Positions 24,301-35,890 of a DNA stretch of 64,000 nucleotides are shown piece after piece. A program made the translations under genes and the position numbers. The notes under the pieces are model-generated. The model did no database searches, had not been told where the DNA came from, and saw nothing but the letters and a program-made list of their open reading frames with translations. Each line of letters opens with the position of its first letter. Within the stretch, counting starts at the first letter, position 1. This DNA comes from Medicago truncatula (Eukaryota; Streptophyta; Magnoliopsida; Fabales; Fabaceae). Where the stretch lies: NCBI RefSeq assembly GCF_003473485.1, contig NC_053049.1, positions 12,276,001-12,340,000 on the forward strand, in the 5' to 3' direction.

Positions 24301-24600
24301 AAGAACTTTATCAGTATCAGAGAGATTCCAATAAAGAAGAAGCTCATCAATGACGGAGAGATTGTTACGAGTTTTTGAGAAACCGGAGAAGAGTTTCTCT
24401 ACATCGCTTTTTGCTTTTTCTTTTAGTAACCGGCCGAGTTTTGTGAATAAACCGGTTTCACCGGCGGAGCATGTGAACCGGGTTCGAGATGAGGGGGATT
24501 TAGTTTGAAATGGGGAGGTGAAGATGAGGAATTGTGGTTGAGAGGGTGATTTTGGGGGAATGGAGAGGCGAGAGAATGAAGCGGAGGTGGTAGTAGCCAT
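18374..24600 (-). CDS. CPFTSY: Chloroplast SRP receptor cpFtsY, 11 exons
   Basis: Exons, in coding order: 24286-24600, 24076-24180, 22534-22607, 22372-22430, 22083-22120, 20752-20872, 20534-20602, 20362-20444, 19196-19264, 18598-18660, 18374-18487. All junctions are GT-AG and stay in frame, giving 369 aa (Arabidopsis cpFtsY: 366). The N-terminus ([12 protein letters not shown], Ser/Pro-rich) looks like a chloroplast transit peptide. The N domain follows, then the GTPase G domain with P-loop [10 protein letters not shown] (about residue 171), [15 protein letters not shown] (about 257), [10 protein letters not shown] (about 321) and GVGE; the end is [13 protein letters not shown]. The protein is the thylakoid-membrane GTPase partner of cpSRP54 in inserting light-harvesting proteins. 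All nucleotide-binding motifs are present. Introns hold a MITE (18760-18920) and a 14-bp-stem hairpin (21117-21151). Next to a BAP2-like array, as in Arabidopsis. Confidence 0.96.
18760..18920. mobile_element. TA-flanked foldback MITE in the last-but-one cpFtsY intron region
   Basis: TA dinucleotides flank it (18758-18759, 18921-18922). The left end is GCAACACTCTCTTTTCAAC; the inverted right end is GGAACATTCTCTTTTCAAC. Pairing continues through CACTCTTTT..GGGT, so most of the 161 bases fold back. It lies between exons 9 and 10 of cpFtsY and has no coding capacity. Confidence 0.8.
21117..21151. repeat. Perfect 14-bp-stem hairpin in a cpFtsY intron
   Basis: GAGAGTCTCCTTTG, a 7-base spacer, then CAAAGGAGACTCTC, followed by TATATAAG. 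It may be the fused ends of a lost transposon or a simple foldback. It lies between exons 5 and 6, far from splice sites. Confidence 0.7.
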
Positions 24601-25023
24601 TTTTGAGAGAAGGTTGAAGTTTTTTACTAGTTTTCACTGAAGCAGAAGAAGATAACGTGCCCAAATTTGACAAAATAGATATTGATTTTAGGTTCGGCAC
24701 CTCACCCGAGGTCCCTCCCTCGGCCTAAAATCTATACTCTCCGCGCCTAAATGTGATGATAAAATAAGCCACTAAACCGTTAAATTAATCAATGTCTTTA
24801 TAAATTAGTCTTTAACTCTATTAATATTTTAAAATAATATTTGTTGTTGTTAAAAAATTTTCAATTAAATCTCTCGTCGTGTAAAAAGAAATATGAAAAC
24901 AAAGATCTAATTGAAAAAATTTTGACAAAAAGATATAGACTATTTTAAAATTTTGTCAAAAGTTTCTAAATTAAATTCATGTTTCTATGTTTTTTTTAAT
25001 ATGACAATGAATTTAATTGAGAA

Positions 25024-27448
25024 GGTAAAGATGTTTCTATGTTTTTTTAATCGACTGTTTAATAATGTAATAACTCTCATTTCCCGTTTATTAGACAAGG
25101 AAAAGATATTGTCCTTAGGTTGGTTGAAAGCTAGAAAAGCTATCTTTATTTTTGGTACTCAGCAGTGGTGGTCATGCCCTTTTCTTTGTCTGGGTATTGG
25201 CTAACGTAGTCTTTTTTTTTTTTTTAAACTAATGCAAAAGCATCAAACCAAGTCAGGTGAAGCCAATGCAAGACCAATATTAACAAGGCTGTCCGGACAA
25301 GCATTGCCCTCTCTATATATATGAGACACCACAAATCTCATCTGTCTGATTCTAACTAAGCAATTGAGCCACCTATTTCTTAAAACCCAAGGAACCAAGG
25401 AAATAGATTTGAAAGCCAAAATAACCAATTGTGAGTCTGTCTCCAACCAAAAATTCCAGAAACCATTAATGTGAGCAATCTCAATGGCAGTCATAGCAGC
25501 TACCAGTTCAGCAAATAGAGCATCATGCTCCCCCAGATATTTAGTGAAACAACCAATACATATGCTATCAGAGTTTCTGAAGATGCCTCCTACAGCTGCT
25601 CTATTAGGGTTCTTTGTAGTTTCACCATCAGTGTTGGCTTTAATCCAAGATGACAAGGGAGGTGTCCAAATTACTTCTTTGATGATGGGAGCCCTCGGGG
25701 GTTTGATGTTAACTTTAAAAGTTTTGAGTATCCTGAATTCCTGCATATCCCCTCTATATACTTCATCAGTAAGATTACCTGTTATGGCAGTTTGAGCAAT
25801 AATAATATTAAGAGCAGGTTTCCAGTGCATCTGTGTGTCTTTAAATCTCACTTGGTTTCTTCTAAGCCATATAGTGTAAAGAATATTGAACATGCAGGCT
25901 TTCGGGACGGTCCTGCACTGCGGATACCAGTTTCTCTCCAAAAGATTCAAAAAGTCAAGACACGTGATAAATTGCATGTTTATATTTAAAATAGAGAACA
26001 ACCAGTTCCACAAATGCATAGCAAAAGGACATTCAAAAAATAAGTGGAAGGTAGTTTCACCCTGAAGGGAACAAGATGAGCATAAAGATGGAAACTGAAA
26101 CCCTCTGGATGTAAGGTTTTCATTCGTTGGAACCTTATTATGCATGATCCGCCAAACCAAAAGGGATTTGGTTGGAGGAATATCGGAACACCACAACTCT
26201 TTGGCCCATTTTATCTTCTGACCAACCCCATATTTGAACTCATAAGCTTGTTTGAAAGATAAATCACCATTATTGCTAGGATGCCAGATTATCTTGTCTT
26301 CAGTGGCTTCAAAATGAATTGTTATTTGTTCAGCAAGAAATTTGACCTGAGGGAAATAGATGAGAACAGAAAAAGGGACATTCCACTGACCATTGAGAAT
26401 GAAGTCTTTGACTTTAGCAGTTAAGTTTCCATGCAGATGTGGAGGAATATTTAGCTGAGAGGCTATGGAGACACCACACCAATTGTCAAGCCAGAAATTT
26501 ATGTCGTTACCATTACCAAGTTGCCAACCGCAATTAGATTGGACATTTGAAAACTCATTCTTGATGCTGCTCCAAATAGATGAGAAAATGTGGTGAGATA
26601 TCACTCTTCTGCCTCTAATAACCTTACTTCTGAGTAAAAGAGCCCAATCTTCCTTAGAGTTCAATAGATCCCAACACAACTTCAGATTAGTTGATTCATT
26701 AAGAATGGAGAGAGACCTGATGCCTAAGCCACCTTCTGAGAGAGGCTTGCAAGATTTTTTCCAAGAAACAGTCACTAATTTTCTTTTAGAGACATCACCA
26801 CTCCATATGAAATTCCTTGTCCAGAGTTCAATGTCATTAAGAAGCTTCTTGGGCCAAGAGTAAATGGATATTGAGTGAACCAACATACTTTGAATAACGC
26901 TTTGAACCATAATAACTCTACCAGCAATACTTAATAGAGAGGCTTTCCAAGATGCTAGTTTGGATTTGATTTTGTCTGCAATAGACTGTAGGTGGCATCT
27001 TTTAGGTTTCCCCTTGAAAATTGGAACCCCTAGATAATTGAACGGAAGAGAGCCCTTGCTGAACCCAATTAGATCAACGATTTGATTAATTCTAGAATAG
27101 AAATTGATCCATAGAACACAATAGATTTTGAAGGGTTAATCATTTGACCAGAAGCTTGAGCATATGAGTTGAAAAGTTGCATAAGAGCATGAATAGAGGA
27201 GATTTTACCTTTGCAAAATATCATAATGTCGTCAGCATATAAGGAATGAGAAGGAACATGTGTTGATCTTTTTGATAAGCTCCAACTTTCCCTGTTGCAC
27301 AAGATTGGTGATACTTCTTGATTGAACCTTTGGGAAGGTTTGTAATTGTTGTAACTCTTGATTCCTGTGGTAGTCTCTAAGGCACACCTTGTGCTCTAGG
27401 GATTGTTTTGTTATATATTTCATTTTTACTTTTTCAAAAAAAAAAAAA
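25024..27448 (+). mobile_element. 5'-truncated LINE, plus strand, 15-bp target duplication
   Basis: A perfect 15-bp direct repeat GAATTTAATTGAGAA (25009-25023 and 27449-27463) brackets the insertion, with a poly(A) tail at 27436-27448. Its own sequence is only the C-terminal end of ORF2 (RLFNN, LSLGWLKARKA, FIFGTQQWWSCP, stop at 25202-25204) and a 3' UTR. The rest of the UTR (AAGGCACACCTTGTGCTCT, then TATATATTTCATTTTTAC) resumes after about 27330. The gap is filled by a second LINE on the minus strand. Confidence 0.85.
25209..27330 (-). mobile_element. 5'-truncated LINE, minus strand, nested in the plus-strand LINE
   Basis: A poly(T) run at 25211-25224 marks the 3' end. Reading the minus strand, the reverse transcriptase C-terminal half comes first, with the catalytic LYADDIMIF (YADD at 27228-27239). 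A 555-codon frame (26910-25243) then covers the RT thumb (ELWTRNFIWSGD), the zinc-binding linker (LWCSDIPPTKSLLVWRIMHNKVPTNENL) and an RNase H domain (ANTDGE, FAELVAAM, LETDSQL, YREGNACPDSL). The frame shifts at least twice between 27330 and 26910. The N-terminal endonuclease and most of RT are missing. Both minus-strand size and the nesting show it is younger than its host LINE. Its own target duplication was not resolved. Confidence 0.9.
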
Positions 27449-27861
27449 GAATTTAATTGAGAAACTTTTAACAAAGACAAAGATTATTTTAAAATATTAA
27501 AAGAGTAAGGGACTTATTTAGTAATCACTTACAAAGACAGAAACCAAATTGTAGGTTTACTCTAAAATAATTAATATGAGTGTAAAAGCATCACACATAT
27601 AAAATAGGTTTCGCTAACAAGTGTCATTAGGGTAAGAAAATTAAAAGTATTAAATTATAACTTTTAAACTTTTAAAAAGTTGAATTCAACATTTTTCAAC
27701 ATATTATTTCTATATTTTTTTATAAATGTCTTAAGGGCACTCATTAATATTTTACATATAAAATTCAAACGATGTTTTTTTATCAGAAAAAGCTTAATTC
27801 ATTTCATTAAGCTTGAGATTGTGTTTCCTTATGTTATCACATGTCTATCCAAAAAGAATTT

Positions 27862-28114
27862 AAGTGTGTGCTTGGTTTTGCAATGTACATAGTTGATTTT
27901 AATAAAATTTATTGTGTTAGAATTGATTTTGAAGAAAAATAATTGATTGTAACAACAAAAATAAAAAATTTAATGTACAAATATTTGTAGAGATGAGAAT
28001 GGATTTTGATTTTTGAGAATCTAAACCGAACACTTAGATTTGCTAGTTTTCAGGTTTGAAGCAACTAAAAACGCTTTTGAGACCTCAAAAGCAATACCAA
28101 ACAAAGGCTTAGAA
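27862..28114. mobile_element. hAT-type MITE, about 250 bp
   Basis: Left end GTGTGCTTGGTTTTGC and inverted right end CTTTGTTTGGTATTGC, with a palindromic AT-rich body containing GATTTT/AAAATC repeats. It resembles the TGTTTGG-ended hAT MITEs elsewhere in the window. Ends are approximate. Confidence 0.5.
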
Positions 28115-29616
28115 TTATCCCAAATAATCAATGTACAACTTCTTTGTGAGTGATGTATGTGATGAATGTTGAACTTAAATTATTACATGCCACATAATAT
28201 ATTTTATATGATAAGCTACATAAGTGGATTTTTCGAGTACTCTCACTTGAAGAAGACGGTCTGATTAAGGTTAAAATAAACAAGATCCTGACAAATCTTT
28301 AAACTAGAAGCATTATAAACAACTGTGGTGATCTAATAAGATCCAAACCTAGAAGTAGGAGAACAAACTTTAAGTGAAGCAACACTCACTAACTTTTTAA
28401 TATTAACCTTCCAAACCGAATCGAACTCCTCGTCTATTTATCAATTTGAATACTTGATTTTATAAACATCTTGGCCAACAATATAGCTGATATGAATTAG
28501 AAATTTCACATTGGATAAAAAAGTCGATGTTAAATAATATATAAATAAATGACTATAAATTTATTGCCTGTTTAGAAAGACGTTACCCTCATCAAAGATG
28601 CATCTACACAATAACCAAAACAAATTTACCGTGATTTAAAAAAGCTAATATTCTTAATTTCACTGCAAACATGGATTCTATCGTGATTTATGTTGAACGT
28701 GGAATTTTCACCGCTAAACACAAACACATACTTGATGTCTTAAATTTTTAAGTTAAGATATAATCTTTAAATTTATTTATATAGTTGCTCTTGATTTTAA
28801 TGATCTAGATTAGATGATTCTTCGCGATCGAAAAAAGTTCACACCTTAACTTAAGTACTCCAAAGCTCACCTAGCTTTTTATGTAGGTTCCGATTTTAAA
28901 TTTTAAGTTCTTGGTTAAGATTTTTTAAAAAATCATTTTATCAATCTTTTTAAAAAATGAATTTCATAGATAGTAAACAAATAAAAATATATTCTGATTT
29001 TTTTTTAAAATCTTTACAGCACAATTTTTTTTTGAGCAATTACAGCACAAAATTTATTCTTTTTAAAACTTAAACAAACGTATTCTTAAAAGATTTTTTT
29101 TTTAACAAAAATGGATTTTAAAAAAAAATCTCAAATAAACACTATTTGGTTTATCACTTCATTCTTCAACCGGAAACACTGCTTTGTTCTTCAAACACAA
29201 TCTGCTTCTCTTCTCAGTGAGTTTCAAATTCTCCTTTTTCCCCTTCTCCCATTTATCTTCAAATTGGTTCATTTTGCTCATCAATTTTAACACTTGTTTT
29301 TGTTTTTGTTTTTTTGAATAAGCAATTTTAACACTTGTTATCTCTAACATTTATCATATTTAATCACTGTGTAATTGTACATATATTTTCACTGATTCAA
29401 ACCCAGTTGAAAATTATTGGCATGCCTCGATATTTTTGAATTTATGAATTTTTTTTAAGAGAATTGAATCATTTTGAACTGTTTATTTAATATTCCATAT
29501 CAAAATGTTGAATTTTAATGCATTTTTTCTCTGCAGGAAACCCTCATTTATGTGTTATTGATTAAAAAGGAATTATTTTTTGGTTAATTTGTTTTCTTTG
29601 AAGAGAATTGAAAAAT
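28115..29616. other. Intergenic and presumed 5' region of the RAP gene
   Basis: No gene is visible from 28115 to about 29150. From 29150 the sequence may be leader: a TTTTTTCTCTGCAG acceptor-like site at 29525-29537 precedes GAAACCCTCATT, which would allow a 5'-UTR intron before the ATG at 29617. A minus-strand frame at 29159-29350 has a lysine-rich, domainless product and is not called. Confidence 0.4.
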
Positions 29617-32453
29617 ATGGAAGGGTTATTGAATTCTTTGATTAACCAAAGTTGTTTAAAACCCTTTGGTTTTACTCCAATAGTTGGTTATAATTTCCCA
29701 GTTACCACGAGAACTTGGCGTTTAAATCGAAAACTTGATTCTTATAATACATTGAGAATCGATTGCACGCATTTAGATAGAGATAGTAACGCCAGTGCTA
29801 GAGGAAATAGAGTTGCTGCATTGGATAGTGGGGATAATGGAGAGGAATCTGATATGGATTGGGAATCAGAGTTTGTCGGAGAATTGGATCCGTTTGGTTA
29901 CCGAGCTCCGAAGAAAAGGGAAAAAGAGCAAAAGTCAAAGTTGCTTGAGGATACTGATGGAATGGATTGGTGTGTGAGGGCGAGAGAGGTGGCGTTAAAA
30001 TCGATTAAAGCGAAGGGTAGGGCTTATGCATTGGAAGATTTGGTAACTGTTAAGAAGAAGAAAAAGAAAAAGAAGGTTGAGGAGAAGGTGGTAAGCAAGA
30101 AGAAAACTGAGAAGAAAATCGATGAAATAGAAGATTTACTTGATTATGGTTCGGAGGAAGAGTTTGGACTGCCACAGGTGAAGGAAAATGATTTGAAAAG
30201 GCAAGTGAGTTTGATTGCGGATGGAATGTTTGCAGAAAATACGGAGAAAAGGATGGAAACGTTTTACAATAGACTGTCTCAATTCTCTGGGATATCTGAC
30301 CATAGAAAAGAAATCAACTTGAACAAAGCGATTATTGAATCGCAGACTGCGGATGATGTGTTGGATGTTACGTACGAAACAATTGTCGCGGTTGCAAAAG
30401 GATTGAGCCCCTCACCTCTCTCCCCTTTGAATATTGCTACTGCTCTTCATCGCATTGCTAAGAATATGGAGAAAGTTTCTATGATGAAAACTCGAAGGCT
30501 TGCTTTTGCTCGACAAAAAGAGATGTCTATGCTTGTCGGCGTTGCAATGACAGCCTTGCCTGAATGCTCTGCTCAAGGAATCTCAAACATAGCTTGGGCA
30601 CTGTCCAAAGTTGGAGGCGAACTGCTTTACTTTTCAGAAATGGATAGAATTGCAGAGATTGCACTGACAAAAGTTGGGGAATTAAACTCTCAAAACATTG
30701 CTAACATTGCAGGTGCTTTCGCTTCAATGCAGCATTCAGCTCCCGATCTTTTTGCAGAACTGTCGAAAAGGGCTTCAGAAATAATTCACACCTTCAAAGG
30801 GCAAGAACTTGCACAGCTTTTGTGGGCTTTCGCATCTCTATATGAGCCTGCTGACATTGTATTTGATTCTTTAGACAGACTTTTCGAAGATCATCGTCAA
30901 TCGAAAGGTTTCATAGGTGAACAGATCGGTGTGGAATCTGTTGATCGAAACGGGGACTCAACTTTACTTACTTTAAATAGGGATCAGCTTGGGACTATAG
31001 CTTGGTCCTATGCTGTCTTTGGACAAATGGACAGAAGTTTCTTCTCTTATGTATGGAAAACTCTCGGCTATTTCGAGGAGCAAAGGGTTTCAGAGCTGTA
31101 TCGGGAAGATATCATGTTTGCTTCTCAGGTTCATCTTGTAAACCAGTGCTTGAAACTTGAATTTCCACATCTTCAGCTGTCTCTATGCGGTGAGCTTGAG
31201 GATAAAGTTTCTAGCGCTGGAAAGACTAAAAGGTTTAATCAGAAGATAACTTCGTCATTTCAGAAAGAGGTTGGACATCTTCTTGTTAGCACTGGACTTG
31301 AATGGGTCAAAGAATATGTTGTAGATGGGTACACTTTGGATGCTGTGACAGTTGATAAGAAGCTTGCTTTAGAGATTGATGGTCCTACACATTTCTCTAG
31401 AAATACCGGTGCGTATATTTTGTTTACATATATTGAATTTAGAGCCTGTTTGGATTGAATTATTTGAGCTTATCTTTAATTATAAGCACTTGTGATACTA
31501 TTTGAGACAACTCATCAGAAACAACTTATGACATGTCCATCAGTTTTTTTCAGCTTATTTTTATGAGCTCTTCAGGATGGCTTATGAAAGTAGCTTATAC
31601 CCCATATGAAAATAGTTTGACTTTATTTTATCTTTTGTCTTAGAAATAACTTATACATAAGCTCTTAATTAAGTTGTTTATCCAAACAGGGCCCTAGTAT
31701 CCTTCTGTTCTCTTGTATCAATTTGAATCTTTACTACGTAGAATCACTCAGGTTGTTATTAATTGTCTTTTCATTTTATACAGGTGTTCCTCTAGGACAT
31801 ACCATACTTAAACGACGATACATTACTGCTGCCGGTTGGAAACTCGTATCATTATCCTATCAAGAGGTCAGCTCTCAACTTTCTTTAATTAGAGTTTTAC
31901 ATATCTCATTTTAATAACCGTCATTTTTTTCATCAAAATTTGAAAAAACAGAAAGTTGTTCCTATATTACCACTTCCACATCTATTGATTTGATTACATA
32001 TAGTTAATATATACAAAACATACAGAACTTGCCAGTTTATAACTTTATGCGCCTTTTGGTATATATGATTGGAGAGATTGTCTTCCAAGCTTCACTTCAA
32101 GGACACATTCTATCTTAATCTCTAGCCTCTATTTTTCAACTGTATTATTCCTACTATTGTTTTGAAAGATGTAATTTGTGCCATCTGTTTATCTGTTTAT
32201 GTATGCTACTTATTTTTAAAGCAGAGGATAAAAGGGTCATAGTTTTTGCACAACCAAATTATTTCAAGTACTCTATAGACTATAGGAATAGTCTTTTGTC
32301 GACGGAAAAAATTGTGAATGTTTGTGTACTTTTACTTTCCTGCAGTGGGAGGAACTTCAAGGAGGATCTGAACAGGTGGAGTACCTAAGGGAAATTCTAA
32401 AAGATCATTTAGATAAAAAATATGATAGCTCTACATTGACTGAGGTAAAGTGA
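29617..32453 (+). CDS. RAP: RAP-domain OPR protein, chloroplast
   Basis: Exons: 29617-31408, 31784-31866, 32346-32453 (GT-AG, in frame), giving 660 aa. The start is the ATG at 29617 (MEGLLNSL). The N-terminus looks like a plastid transit peptide. A lysine-rich stretch (about residues 144-166) follows an acidic region. Helical repeats with [36 protein letters not shown] and [12 protein letters not shown] (about 320-470) fit octotricopeptide (OPR) repeats. The RAP domain is at about 576-635 ([19 protein letters not shown], then [25 protein letters not shown]), split across the three exons. The Arabidopsis relative (At2g31890) is a chloroplast protein needed for 16S rRNA maturation and has also been linked to defence. 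An hAT MITE sits in intron 1. The last codons GAG-GTAAAG resemble a splice donor, so a further exon is possible but not needed. Confidence 0.92.
31441..31693. mobile_element. hAT-type MITE in RAP intron 1
   Basis: Left end AGAGCCTGTTTGGATTGAA and inverted right end AGGGCCCTGTTTGGATAAAC, with AGCTTAT-type subterminal repeats. About 250 bases, non-coding, lying entirely inside intron 1. Confidence 0.7.
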
Positions 32454-33339
32454 TCATTCAACGTTTTTTGCGAGGTATCGGGGGTTCTGTATGTTTAAGT
32501 TGTTATGCTTCTTTAAGAAATTTTAGTGAAGCCTTGTATATTTGTTAGACGGAAATTTAAACAGCTTTGCGCTCCTTACTATCATTGATATAAAAGAACT
32601 CGAGAGAAATGTCAATAACCTCACGGTGGACCATCTGAGCTAGTCGGCAAACTTGAAATTACATTTTTCAAATTATTTACTAACAGTAAAAACATGTTTT
32701 TGCTAGAGTCCTCTAAAGTCCTTTTGAAAAAAAGGATTTTGTTTGAAGGTTTAAAGCATAGGCTTGAGTCGTTTTATGCTTGGGTCGGCCCTTAGAAGTT
32801 TACAAGCTCTAACTGTTTTGTTTCTTTTCTTTTCATAATGTCAAAATGATACCATCTGACATTCATGTATACACAAAGGTGAAGTTGTGAAGTAACTGCA
32901 CTTGAGAGACTAAATAGTAGTAGAAGCTATGTAAATCTGTACTCATTTAACAACAAACTAACCAAAAATTTACTTAACACAATGAGCTGGTGTGCAAATT
33001 CTCTAATTGTGTGAAATTATTGAGAGATTTCAATGTTAATGAAAATAATCAAATAGTAAATTTTAACATACAGTTAAACAGTAAAATAATTAACTGTGCA
33101 CTTCTGATGTTCATTGAATTCAGAAATGGATATTCATCCCTTGTACCTCCACATAGAAATGCAACCCGTGGCATTTTCTCTCTCTCAATTCAGCCCTCAT
33201 CACTCATCAATCAACATGTGTCATGTTTTGGTTGGTTGTGAAAAGGGTGGTACAATGCATGTATAGGAAAAGGGTGTATGTGTATCTTTATTCTATTCGT
33301 ATATTACACATGGGGGATCATATTATACCGATGTAACAA
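32454..33339. other. Intergenic after the RAP gene, nothing assigned
   Basis: AT-rich DNA. The plus-strand frame at 32990-33241 has no domain. A stretch of altered texture at 33120-33290 (CATCCCTTGTACCTCCACAT) could be a repeat but has no visible partner here. Confidence 0.35.
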
Positions 33340-33665
33340 TTGAGTAATGTTTTACCGTTCAATATATTTTTACAGTGTACATAATTTACAAAACTCACAG
33401 CTGGGTAGAAAGTTTACATCATATAGATTATTTCTATAAAATTTCACATAAATATTAAATATTTTATATGTCGTTGATGAGATGCATAAAGATCACGTCT
33501 ACGTGGTTTTATTAAATCTTTATGCATCTCCAATACATATTAAATAATTTTGTATTTATATAAATTTTACAGAGATGTTTATATGATATAAACTTTCAAT
33601 CCAACTCAAAAATTTATAAAATATGTATTTGAAAAAATTTATTGAGCGACGTAACATTATCAGTG
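33340..33665. mobile_element. Long foldback MITE at the left edge of the C2 array
   Basis: The two halves pair around a centre near 33505. The left half runs GAAAGTTTACATCATATA...GAGATGCATAAAGAT; the right half inverted reads GAAAGTTTATATCATATA...GAGATGCATAAAGAT. A partial copy of the same element lies at 46255-46370. Non-coding. Confidence 0.65.
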
Positions 33666-33674
33666 TTACGAAGG

Positions 33675-34835
33675 TGGAATTTAATGATGAATGATTTTTA
33701 TTAAACAATATGACTCTCAATAAGTTATTTTACTTTCTGGTATTTATTTTCTTGATGGTATATATTGTTTTAATCATCTTTTGATTGACTATTAATCTAG
33801 TCTCCATTATCGTTATTAGTTTATGTTACATCTTTTTATAAAATGGTTTGTAAACAGCAAGGAAGATATCATACTTCTAACCACAATTCCATCCCTTCTT
33901 TTAATAATCATTCCACATTGATTAAAGTGAGTTTTATCTATCAAAATTAGCACAAGTTTGAACGTGGACATGCATGTTTAAGGTCTCACATATAAAATAA
34001 AACTTATTTCCACATTTTTTATGTCAAAATTCTTAGCCATTTGCAACACCTATTGTTGTTATTTGAGCCAACACGAGTTGCTACTTATTTAATTATTATA
34101 TGGATGAGAGGCAACAATGCAAGTTTTGGCCACGTATCAACGTGTGATTGGTCTTCTGAACATATAGTATTTTATTTCATTATATATGTTGCATTTTTTA
34201 GTCCATGGTTTGTCTCCTTACCCACTAGCCCCAATTTATTTAATGTACTACTAATGCAACAAGGGGAGGAAACATCCTTTAAGCATGCACCATTATTTTT
34301 TTCCCAACCATATCTTAATTCTTAATTTCTTTTCCTCATAGAGCTTCCAAACTCATTTATGGCTTTATTCATATACTCTGATAGGGACATATAGATAGTG
34401 GGACACATCATTGATATTGATACATACACATTGATATTAATTTAAAATTATAAAAATGATTGAGTGTAACCACTGCTGCTATAGTTTCCAAAACTACAAC
34501 CTTTCTTGGTATTTTTCTCTTGACGAATCCATGATTGTCTCTTAAGGGGTCAACCACTGTGTTTCCAAGGAAAAAGAGGAGATGACTTAAGTTGAGAACA
34601 GTCATTATTCATCAATTGGAAATTAGGAAGCACTAATTGTCATTGTAAAATGAATTAGGAGCCAACAAAATAAAACAAAAGATCGAACTTTTCTCCCCTT
34701 GAACTTACATAACAACGCAAGGCAACTTCTTCCTAAAATCTTCCAAAGCTGATCAAAGTATAGTCTTTATAATTAAAAATATAATACTGAAATTGTAAAT
34801 CAAAAGGAGAATTTCTTATTCAATAAGTCTACGCT
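33675..34835 (+). repeat. Array upstream block A
   Basis: This is one of five copies of the sequence preceding the BAP2-like genes (others at 38710, 42780, 47640 and 55695). Shared landmarks are ATTTGCAACACCTATTGTTG, CCCCAATTTATTTA, GGAAACATCC, CTCTTGACGAATCC and GGGGTCAACCACTGTGTTTC. Block A is closest to block B. No coding region. Confidence 0.8.
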
Positions 34836-34965
34836 AGATTTGTTAATAGTTTCACGTTGGATGGTATATAATTTGAACATGTGTTGGTAAATGACATAGT
34901 CTTCATCTTACAACTCGATTTTGTAAAGTTTATGATATCAGAGTCTATTTGCTATCAGGTCACCA
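34836..34965 (+). mobile_element. TRIM-like LTR relic
   Basis: A TTTCACGTTGGATGG start, an ATCTTACAACTCGATTTTGT middle and a TGATATCAGAGTC end resemble the LTR and primer-binding junction of small non-coding LTR elements (TRIMs) common in legumes. A matching relic lies at the same place after block B (39896-40030), so it predates the block duplication. Very decayed fossil. Confidence 0.45.
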
Positions 34966-35734
34966 CTATTGGACCACTCGTCTTACACTCCAGATGTCTA
35001 GTCATGAACGTTAGCGTTTACTATGTGATAGATGCAAAGTTTCCACTACGCCGTTTAACAATGACTAATATCCGTTGGGGAATCTTGGATATACAAAATG
35101 TGTTCTCTTGTTACAACCAATTTTCTTTCTATGCGCAAGAGTTAGAGATTAAACTTGTGACGACTTACTTAAGATGTTAAAATCTCTTACCGCCTAGATC
35201 AATTCATTGTTGGAGTGATGCGATGATTTTACTTGGTTGTTTGAGTTTTATTTATTTTCTTCGGGAAAAAGTTTTTTATTTTATTTTTGAAAAATACATT
35301 TTTATTATATTCTAATTCTTAAGCAGATAATGGTTTCTCCTACGAAATATTTAAAAGAACCCAAATTTAATTTGTAGATGAAACAATTTTTAATAAGACT
35401 TTACTTTTCTTTGAGACAAACTCCGAATTACCTTTTCCTATAAACCGAGAGTTAATCAAAACAGTGTGAATTCTTAAGATAACTATGAAATAAAGAATAA
35501 ATCTCAATTTTAAGCTTTTACAATAAGTCTAATTCATCCAAACAGAACCGCAATTTCCAAGTACATTCCACCGTCACATATTTTAAACGTTTCCAATCAA
35601 CTTGAATTGTCAAACACTTTCTTTTCAGTTTTCACGCCCGCCGAATTTTCCAACAGCTCAATTCCTTCAATACAAAAAGCACTCACACGTTAAAAAAGAA
35701 CCAACCACTCTCTTTACTTGTTTCTCAAAACTCC

Positions 35735-35744
35735 ATATATATAC
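35735..35744 (+). promoter_or_regulatory. TATA box region of BAP2-like copy 1
   Basis: CCATATATATACATAACAC about 150 bases before the ATG. The leader between them is pyrimidine-rich and shared with copy 2. Confidence 0.6.
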
Positions 35745-35890
35745 ATAACACAATCCTCTCCCTTCTCTTCAATCAACCTTCAACTCCCCAATTTCTCTAC
35801 ACTCTCAAATCATACTCATTTTACACATATTGAGTTGAAACGGAATTAATATCTATAGTTGCACGAGATATCTTGAAACACTAATATAAA

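Larger units (their letters stand above)
24780..27560. mobile_element. Foldback MITE, now split by nested LINEs
   Basis: The left outer part (about 24795-24910) contains TTAATATTTTAAAATAAT and TTTTCAATTAAAT. The right outer part (about 27464-27550), inverted, contains TTAATATTTTAAAATAAT and TTCTCAATTAAAT in the same order, with GTCTTT and AAGTC(C/T)TT pieces shared nearer the ends. The two halves are therefore arms of one palindromic element, about 0.35 kb when whole, into which the LINEs were inserted. Exact ends are not resolved. Confidence 0.6.

Noticed and set aside
25484-25989. Plus-strand frames opposite the minus-strand LINE
   Set aside because: Antisense shadows of the RNase H and linker coding regions.
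31409-31458. C-terminal extension of RAP exon 1
   Set aside because: The RAP domain resumes exactly at 31784 after a GT-AG intron, so the extension is intron read-through.
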